27,169 nt of DNA from Allobutyricicoccus pentlandensis. GTDB taxonomy: Bacteria > Bacillota > Clostridia > Oscillospirales > QAMX01. Of the stretch, positions 22,502 to 27,169 are shown in pieces. The position numbers were made by a program, and so were the translations under genes. Where the stretch lies: assembly GCA_904398645.1 (NCBI GenBank), contig CAJFPH010000067.1:1-27169 (forward strand), written 5' to 3'. Positions within the stretch are counted from its first letter, which is position 1. Every line of letters starts with the position of its first letter. A model generated the notes under the pieces. That model saw only the letters and a list, made by a program, of their open reading frames with translations, made no database searches and was not told the DNA's origin.

Positions 22502-23393
22502 GTTGTTTGACAGGGATGTAAATATCCATCTGAGCCATTGTGCCGTGATCACGCTCATCGTAATACTCAAAAGCCACCCTCGTGCTATCAAATTCGTATG
22601 CCGATTCAGGGAGCCAGCCATTCAGTATCTGTTTCCATGTATCATGTATTGATTGAACATACTGTTCTTCATGGACCTTCGGCGTAGTAAATACGGCGTA
22701 GAGGCCGCTGTGTATGTCATAGCGAAAGGTCCCTGGACGTTGGACAATCCCGGCATCCGCCTCATCAACCCCAACACCCAGCATATATGTGAAGCACTCC
22801 TCATTCTCATCAATATCAAAACAAACAGCCACTTCGCAGTGATGAGATTTTGTATATGTGTGATGTAATGTCGAAAGCGCAGCTTCATATTCCATATTCG
22901 TTTTTTCCCAAAAACCCGGAATATCCGAAATATTGCTGACGCCAGGCATTCTGTGGCGTGACGTGTAACCAATAATCGTAAATGACTCAATTTTTTTCAA
23001 TTGCACCTGCATGTTGACGCCTCCATGTTTTAATTTTACGCAGTTAACGGTCGCTTTTTCCGGCGGCGAAGCGGAAACGTGGAGCCTGTGCAGCAGGGGC
23101 GGGTAACCAAAGAATTTCTTAAAGGCTTTGGTAAATCCCGCATGTGTTTGAAACCCATACGCCATTGCAACGTCAAGAATTCGCTTGCCCCTCGCCAAGT
23201 CATACTGCGCGTACGTAAGTTTACGGCGGATTACATAGTTCATCACCGGCGTCCCGGTCACGGCCATAAAAATCCGGCAGAAGTGAGAAGTGGAGTAATT
23301 CACAGTGCGTGCCAATTCCTCGATCCGGATATCTTCGGTGATTCTATTATCAATGAAATCGAGGATTGTTTGAACGATTGCATCATACTCCAC
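22494..23393 (-). CDS. AraC-family regulator with GyrI-like effector domain
   Basis: This 299-residue regulator joins an N-terminal AraC/XylS double HTH (about 1-100) to a C-terminal GyrI-like/BmrR-type small-molecule-binding domain (about 130-299). The HTH part contains IRIEELARTVNYSTSHFCRIF and ILDVAMAYGFQTHAGFTKAFKKFFGYPP. The ligand domain contains TIIGYTSRHRMPG and GLYAVFTTPKVHEEQY, and ends MDIYIPVKQ. This layout is shared with Rob/YdeE-type regulators that respond to hydrophobic or cationic compounds. GTG 23393 is preferred, with GGGAG seven bases upstream; TTG starts at 23396 and 23411 are less likely. It stands alone with its own promoter and terminator, so its target genes are not evident. 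Confidence 0.88.
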   Translation of the reverse strand: MEYDAIVQTILDFIDNRITEDIRIEELARTVNYSTSHFCRIFMAVTGTPVMNYVIRRKLTYAQYDLARGKRILDVAMAYGFQTHAGFTKAFKKFFGYPPLLHRLHVSASPPEKATVNCVKLKHGGVNMQVQLKKIESFTIIGYTSRHRMPGVSNISDIPGFWEKTNMEYEAALSTLHHTYTKSHHCEVAVCFDIDENEECFTYMLGVGVDEADAGIVQRPGTFRYDIHSGLYAVFTTPKVHEEQYVQSIHDTWKQILNGWLPESAYEFDSTRVAFEYYDERDHGTMAQMDIYIPVKQRE

Positions 23394-23425
23394 CAAAAAC
23401 ACTCCCTTCAAACTTGACAGCTATA

Positions 23426-23434
23426 AGTATAGCA
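23426..23434 (-). promoter_or_regulatory. Extended -10 promoter of the AraC-type gene
   Basis: On the minus strand TGC-TATACT forms an extended -10 element about 33 bases before the GTG start. No good -35 hexamer is present, which suits an extended -10 promoter or one needing activation. Confidence 0.5.
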
Positions 23435-23741
23435 TCAATGTACTGCCGCCGCTTTTCCTATTTTACCATGTTTTCGACATCCGTAGCTTACCACGCCAAC
23501 AAAAAAGAAACAGATGCTCCCCTTGACAAAGCAGTTTTGGTGTCTGCTTTAAGGGGAGCATACCGATAAAAGCCTGAAAATTTCAACAGGCAGTTATTAC
23601 AGAATAAGGAAGTCTCAAAGTTTGTCCGCTCAGCATAAAACAAGCCGCCCGATACTTTCAATAAAATAGGAGGGCACCTTGCCCCTATTTCCGGACCTCG
23701 CGTCAGTTTGCGTTCTTCGAAGGCTGGCAGCAAAAATCTGC
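23435..23741. other. Gap with a large imperfect hairpin and no convincing gene
   Basis: This stretch, slightly over 300 bases, holds the bulged inverted repeat at 23514-23561 and a smaller GCCTG...CAGGC hairpin at 23572-23591. A minus-strand frame (23733-23488) opens with TTG and has no recognisable domain; it runs through the inverted repeat. I read the region as non-coding, possibly a dispersed repeat or a relic. Confidence 0.4.
23514..23561. repeat. 18-bp inverted repeat with a 3-base bulge
   Basis: ATGCTCCCCTT (23514-23524) pairs with AAGGGGAGCAT (23551-23561), and AAAGCAG (23528-23534) pairs with CTGCTTT (23544-23550). A three-base bulge and nine-base loop complete the structure. On the minus strand a T-rich run follows (TTTCTTTTTT), so it could act as a terminator for the DUF4364/DivIVA unit, although about 180 bases past the last stop. 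Confidence 0.55.
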
Positions 23742-24308
23742 TTATAAGTCCTCCATTTCCTCCTCAAACGCGCCATAATGGTTTAAAAGTACGCAAATCA
23801 TACCGTCATACATTTTTTCGGCATGCGCGCGAAAGTTCTTCTCATAAAGCTGCGCCTGCGTTTCATTCGGCACCATAATCTCAAAAGAAAACACCGGCGT
23901 TTTATCGTCCATTAACGCAAGCCTAACCGCCATGGTACCGTCTTCCCGCACCGTATGCGAGGCGGAAATCACGGCATTCCGTCGAATCCGCGCAAACACA
24001 CGCGCGGCGGAACGGCCTGCTTCCAGCCGCACCGGCGAGGGAATGCGGCGCTCAAACGCCGATGCCGCAAGTCGTCCGGACTCAGAGAGGCCATACCATT
24101 TTCCACCGTCCCTCTCCGTGACAAGTACATGTCCCAGTTCGATCAGTTCCGCCATTGCATCGGAAAATTCAAAATAGCCGAACCCTCCGTCGCAAATCGC
24201 CATATCCGCCAAATCTTCATACCGGACCGGTTCTTTTAGAAACGTCATGACATAGAGGATCAGATATTCAATTTCCTTTTTCTCCCGAATCAATCCGATT
24301 CGCTTCAT
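23742..24308 (-). CDS. DUF4364-family winged-helix protein
   Basis: This 188-residue protein matches the pattern of DUF4364, a Firmicute family of putative winged-helix regulators. Residues about 10-85 form the predicted winged helix (LILYVMTFLKEPVRYEDLADM, FEFSDAMAELIELGHVLVTE, GKWYGLSESGRLAASAFE). The rest is a beta-rich domain (VREDGTMAVRLALMDDKTPVFSFEIMVPNETQA) ending in an acidic tail. It lies 21 bases downstream of the DivIVA-like gene in the same direction, probably cotranscribed. No strong ribosome binding site precedes the ATG. Its function is unknown. Confidence 0.75.
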   Translation of the reverse strand: MKRIGLIREKKEIEYLILYVMTFLKEPVRYEDLADMAICDGGFGYFEFSDAMAELIELGHVLVTERDGGKWYGLSESGRLAASAFERRIPSPVRLEAGRSAARVFARIRRNAVISASHTVREDGTMAVRLALMDDKTPVFSFEIMVPNETQAQLYEKNFRAHAEKMYDGMICVLLNHYGAFEEEMEDL

Positions 24309-24329
24309 CTGCCACTACACCCCGAATGT

Positions 24330-25091
24330 TCAGTCGTTCAAGTCACGAAGGATCTCTTCCAGCCGTTCGATATTCCGGCGCATTTCATTATAAAGCGAGT
24401 TACATTCTGCGAGTCCCTCACGAGCACACTGGCGCGCGCGCTCAATCCGGCTGCGCATAGCGGCAACTTCACTCGTAGTTGCCGGAGTTTTTGTCCGAAC
24501 GCGGTTCATCAGTTCCGCGCCTCCGCTCTGCGCGGCATTCTGTCCGTACGGCACTGTGTGGCGTCTTGCCGTCTCCAGCGACTGTGACAGCCGAGCTTTT
24601 TCCCGTTTCTCCGTCTCAAGCGCCGCAGCTAACTTTCGGATCTCCTCATCCTTCTCAGCGCACGCAAGCTGAACCTTTTTCAGTTCCTCCGCCATACCGT
24701 CTGCAGAGGCAGACTCCTTTTCGTACGCTGAAAGCCGCCCGGTCAGATCGGCCACATCACGCTCCAACTTTTCATTTGCCTCGCGCAGCACCATCCGCTC
24801 ACGTTCACCGTCTTCTTTTGCCTGCTGCGCTGCATATAGCTCACTTGTCCGTTCCGCTGCCTGCGCGCGCAGTGCTGCAGCGTCCTGTACGGCAGCAGCC
24901 CGCTCCTCCTCCAGGCTGCGGATATGCGCACTGTAACGCTCCGCGTCACGGCGGCGGTCACGTGCCATCCGTTCAATGTAATCTGTCACATCCTGTTTAT
25001 GAAAGCCGCCCAGTGCGGTACGAAACAGCTTTCCAACCTCTCCGTTTGCCGGCGCGCTATGATTTTCTGGCTGCAAATTGGTCGTATCCAT
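24330..25091 (-). CDS. DivIVA-like coiled-coil protein
   Basis: This 253-residue protein has the DivIVA N-terminal signature FRTALGGFHKQDVTDYIERM at about 23-42. A long coiled coil follows (about 45-165, rich in Glu, Arg, Ala and Lys), then a variable linker and a second short helical segment at the C-terminus (EMRRNIERLEEILRDLND). DivIVA family proteins recognise curved membrane at poles and septa and organise division, chromosome anchoring or growth. It has a longer disordered N-terminus than DivIVA of Bacillus. ATG 25091 is chosen for AAAGG eight bases upstream; a TTG 18 bases earlier is less likely. It has its own promoter and lies between folC and the DUF4364 gene. Confidence 0.8.
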   Translation of the reverse strand: MDTTNLQPENHSAPANGEVGKLFRTALGGFHKQDVTDYIERMARDRRRDAERYSAHIRSLEEERAAAVQDAAALRAQAAERTSELYAAQQAKEDGERERMVLREANEKLERDVADLTGRLSAYEKESASADGMAEELKKVQLACAEKDEEIRKLAAALETEKREKARLSQSLETARRHTVPYGQNAAQSGGAELMNRVRTKTPATTSEVAAMRSRIERARQCAREGLAECNSLYNEMRRNIERLEEILRDLND

Positions 25092-25139
25092 ATCTGTTAC
25101 CTTTCTCAAGAGGATCCGAGGTGAAATCGGTTATACATT

Positions 25140-25168
25140 ATTATATCTGTTTTTTTGTCATAAGTAAA
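25140..25168 (-). promoter_or_regulatory. Sigma-A promoter of the DivIVA-like gene
   Basis: On the minus strand TTTACT (25168-25163) and a perfect TATAAT (25145-25140) are separated by 17 bases containing an A7 tract. The start codon lies about 40 bases downstream. Confidence 0.7.
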
Positions 25169-25193
25169 GTATAGCCGACACATTTCAATAAAT

Positions 25194-26489
25194 TCATCGC
25201 GCATATGCCGTTCGTCCAGTGAGTGCAATGCGCGCAGGCGCAACATTGTAAATAGAACCGCATACAAGTATGACGTCTCCGTACGAAGCCAGACTGAGCG
25301 CCACACGCGCCGCCGTACCGACGTCAGGATTCCAGTAAACCTCCCGGCAGTACGGTTTTGCAACACCGGCCAGAGTATGTGCCTCCTGAGAGCGGGGCTG
25401 TCCAGAAGACGTTGCAATAAAGACACCCGCGCGGGAAGCAACGTTTTTGACGCAGCTTACGTAATCCTTATCTGCAAACATGCCCATCACGGCGATCAGA
25501 CGGCGGCCGGCCAACGACTCGTCCAAATTACGGCATAACGCCTCGATTGCGCCTGGGTTGTGACCTCCGTCCAGGATGCACAGCGGCGCATTCCTCACGG
25601 TTTCAAACCTTCCAGGTATATACGCCGTAGAAATTCCCTCCATGATTGCGTCCTGCGTTACAGCGTATCCCCGGCGAGCCAGTGCACGGCATACCTCCAC
25701 AGCCGTCACGGCATTTCGAATCTGATATTCCCCCGCCAGCGGCACATAGAGCTCCATGCCGTCGTATAGGATCCGTGAACCAGAGAGCGTACGCGAACAT
25801 ATTTGCATACAAGCCATATTCGGTTCAGTCAAATGCGCATGACGTTCACGGCAGGCAGATCGGATGACAGATACGGCCTCTTCGGGCTGGCCAGGCGTGA
25901 TAACCGTGTCGCAGCCCTCTTTTATAATTCCGCTTTTATCCTGCGTAATATCCGTAATGGTAGGACCAAGCACTGCCGTATGATCGAGAGAAATAGACGT
26001 CAGCACCGCCACTTCCGTTGTCCTCACAATGTTCGTGCAGTCCATCAGTCCCCCTACGCCCGCTTCCACCACAGCAATGTCGCACTTTTTTCGCGCAAAG
26101 TAGGAAAACGCCATGGCAGTCTCCATTTCAAACTGCGTCGGGTGCATAAATCCCTGTTCACGCAGATAATTAATATAGGGGATCATATCTTCCAATTCCC
26201 GCACCAGGTCTTCTCGCGGTATCAGTTCGCCGTCGAGCTGAATGCGTTCTCGAAAATCGTCTACATAGGGAGAAACAAACAGTCCGACACGATATCCCGC
26301 ACGCCGTAAAATAGACGCCGTCATGGCCGCCGTACTGCCCTTCCCATTGGTACCCGTTATATGTACAACGCGCACTTTGTCCTGCGGATTTCTCAGGAGT
26401 TCGCACAGGGCACGGATGCGGCGCAGGCCGGGCTTCCCACCGAAAGTGACGGTACTTTCGATATACGCAAGCGCTTCGTTGTAGGTCAT
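25194..26489 (-). CDS. folC: FolC, folylpolyglutamate synthase/dihydrofolate synthase
   Basis: FolC adds glutamate to folates and, in many bacteria, also makes dihydrofolate from dihydropteroate. The 431-residue Mur-ligase-like protein has the P-loop VHITGTNGKGSTAAM (42-56), FVSPYVDDFRERIQLDGE and AVVEAGVGGLMDCTN. It also has LTSISLDHTAVLGPTITDI, the linker around IPGRFE, and LDGGHNPGAIEAL in the C-terminal domain. GGAGG lies about eight bases before the ATG. It follows valS in the same direction, the common valS-folC order of Firmicutes. The 131-base gap between them is AT-rich and may hold a promoter that I could not resolve. Confidence 0.95.
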   Translation of the reverse strand: MTYNEALAYIESTVTFGGKPGLRRIRALCELLRNPQDKVRVVHITGTNGKGSTAAMTASILRRAGYRVGLFVSPYVDDFRERIQLDGELIPREDLVRELEDMIPYINYLREQGFMHPTQFEMETAMAFSYFARKKCDIAVVEAGVGGLMDCTNIVRTTEVAVLTSISLDHTAVLGPTITDITQDKSGIIKEGCDTVITPGQPEEAVSVIRSACRERHAHLTEPNMACMQICSRTLSGSRILYDGMELYVPLAGEYQIRNAVTAVEVCRALARRGYAVTQDAIMEGISTAYIPGRFETVRNAPLCILDGGHNPGAIEALCRNLDESLAGRRLIAVMGMFADKDYVSCVKNVASRAGVFIATSSGQPRSQEAHTLAGVAKPYCREVYWNPDVGTAARVALSLASYGDVILVCGSIYNVAPARIALTGRTAYAR

Positions 26490-26575
26490 ATGAATACCTC
26501 CAGGTTAACAGTAATTTGATATACAATTTTATTGTTTGCAATAATTTAATTTACATAAATTCGAATTTGCGTCAC

Positions 26576-26608
26576 GGATATGGGCGCACGCCAAGCGCGC
26601 CCATATCC
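26576..26608 (-). terminator. Hairpin after valS
   Basis: A perfect 12-bp GC-rich stem, arms 26576-26587 and 26597-26608 with a nine-base loop, lies 12 bases past the valS stop. No T run follows on the minus strand, so termination is uncertain. Confidence 0.4.
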
Positions 26609-26620
26609 AATCCCACAATG

Positions 26621-27169
26621 TCAGCCAAGGGCTTTGATGCTCTCATCGATTTTTGCAATCAGGTCTCTCAAACGTTCCGCCTTGCGTCGCTCCTGCTCTA
26701 CAATATTCGCCGGTGCTTTCGACGTAAAGCCTGCGTTAGCAAGTTTTCCCTCTGTACGGGCAAGGTCTGCCTCCGCATTCTTGCGTTCTTTTGCAAGACG
26801 TGCCAGTTCCGCCTCAATGTCTACCAGCTCGCGCAGCGGCAGATACATCGTCGCAGCATCGGTGACGATAATGACTTCCCCGTCGGTGTTCTCCGGTGAT
26901 TTCTCGACAATTTCAAGTTCGGAGGCCGATGCCAGGCGCGAAATATATGCGCTTCCCGCGCGGAAAATCTCCGGCTGCGCGGTTGCGATCGTCAGTCGTG
27001 CGCGGCGGGACGGCGGAACGCCCATTTCAGCGCGGCGGTTACGAATGGCACGAATGGCGGCCATGACGGTTTCCATAGCAGTTTCGTCCTCTGCGAACGC
27101 CAGGTCCTCGCGGTATTCCGGCCACGGGGAAATCATAATGCTCTCGCCCTCATGCGGCAACGCCTGCCA
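26621..27169 (-). CDS. valS: ValS, valyl-tRNA synthetase, C-terminal part (cut by window edge)
   Basis: ValS charges tRNA-Val. The visible 182 residues are the C-terminal end and are open to the right edge. WQALPHEGESIMISPWPEY is the conserved sequence that ends the anticodon-binding region, then IRAIRNRRAEMGVPPSRRA. The last about 65 residues form the typical valyl-synthetase coiled-coil arm (LRELVDIEAELARLAKERK, then LANAGFTSKAPANIVEQERRK). LANAGFTSKAPANIV is highly diagnostic. Folates and valS are unrelated in function, but valS-folC linkage is common in Firmicutes. Nothing suggests a pseudogene. Confidence 0.95.
   Translation of the reverse strand, partial: WQALPHEGESIMISPWPEYREDLAFAEDETAMETVMAAIRAIRNRRAEMGVPPSRRARLTIATAQPEIFRAGSAYISRLASASELEIVEKSPENTDGEVIIVTDAATMYLPLRELVDIEAELARLAKERKNAEADLARTEGKLANAGFTSKAPANIVEQERRKAERLRDLIAKIDESIKALG

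Noticed and set aside
23488..23733. An 81-codon minus-strand frame downstream of the DUF4364 gene
   Set aside because: It starts with TTG, no domain is recognisable, and it runs straight through the large inverted repeat. It is more likely repeat-derived than a gene.
24479..25174. A 231-codon plus-strand frame antisense to the DivIVA-like gene
   Set aside because: It is Pro-, His- and Arg-rich with no domain, mirrors the coiled-coil codons, and crosses the DivIVA promoter.
26490..26575. A promoter for folC in the AT-rich valS-folC gap
   Set aside because: TTGCAA and TATATC are present but only 12 bases apart; other pairings are poor.
1..27169. tRNA, rRNA, CRISPR arrays, insertion sequences or a defence system
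   Set aside because: I saw no cloverleaf, no regularly spaced direct repeats, no transposase and no recognisable defence genes on either strand.

Overview
The window looks like chromosomal DNA of an anaerobic, endospore-forming Firmicute of class Clostridia. A complete eight-gene spoIIIA operon, a clostridial-type TPP-riboswitch thi operon, DivIVA and a DUF4364-type regulator support this. Strong TTGACA/TATAAT promoters and AGGAGG-type ribosome binding sites recur throughout. Coding regions are moderately GC-rich and several intergenic gaps are AT-rich. I cannot place it to genus; a gut lineage is an inference only. Nearly all genes look intact, and only the two window-edge genes are cut.

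Layout. 1-1056: an edge-cut XRE repressor gene diverges from a phage-type RinA/ArpU-like regulator, across an AT-rich region with repeated GTTGC-N5-GCAAC operator-like sites. 1326-3253: hflK-hflC (membrane protease modulator), read leftward. 3495-7732: a leftward unit of ANTAR RNA-binding regulator, pyrG and glmS, preceded by a strong promoter and a roughly 150-nt leader. The leader holds an intrinsic terminator, an overlapping alternative stem and a hexaloop hairpin at the predicted 5' end. 7775-11469: a small carbohydrate locus with divergent promoters. A racemase-superfamily protein and a GH39-like glycosidase read left; a sugar-epimerase-like TIM barrel and a VOC protein read right. 11555-16326: spoIIIAA to spoIIIAH, leftward, behind a sigma-E-like promoter. 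16425-17636: a lipoprotein gene plus thiN. 17633-22281: TPP riboswitch-thiC-thiM-thiE-HAD phosphatase-thiD. 22377-23431: an AraC/GyrI-like regulator. 23412-23741: a non-coding gap with a large bulged inverted repeat. 23742-27169: DUF4364 protein, DivIVA-like protein, folC and the 3' end of valS.

How the genes work together. ThiC makes HMP phosphate, ThiD phosphorylates it, ThiM salvages the thiazole alcohol and ThiE joins them to thiamine phosphate. No ThiL is present here. ThiN acts on free thiamine in the classical scheme, so the HAD enzyme embedded in the operon is a good candidate for the missing thiamine-phosphate phosphatase. PyrG and GlmS both take nitrogen from glutamine. Their linkage to an ANTAR regulator with a non-phosphorylatable receiver, behind an attenuator-like leader, is the most interesting regulatory arrangement in the window.
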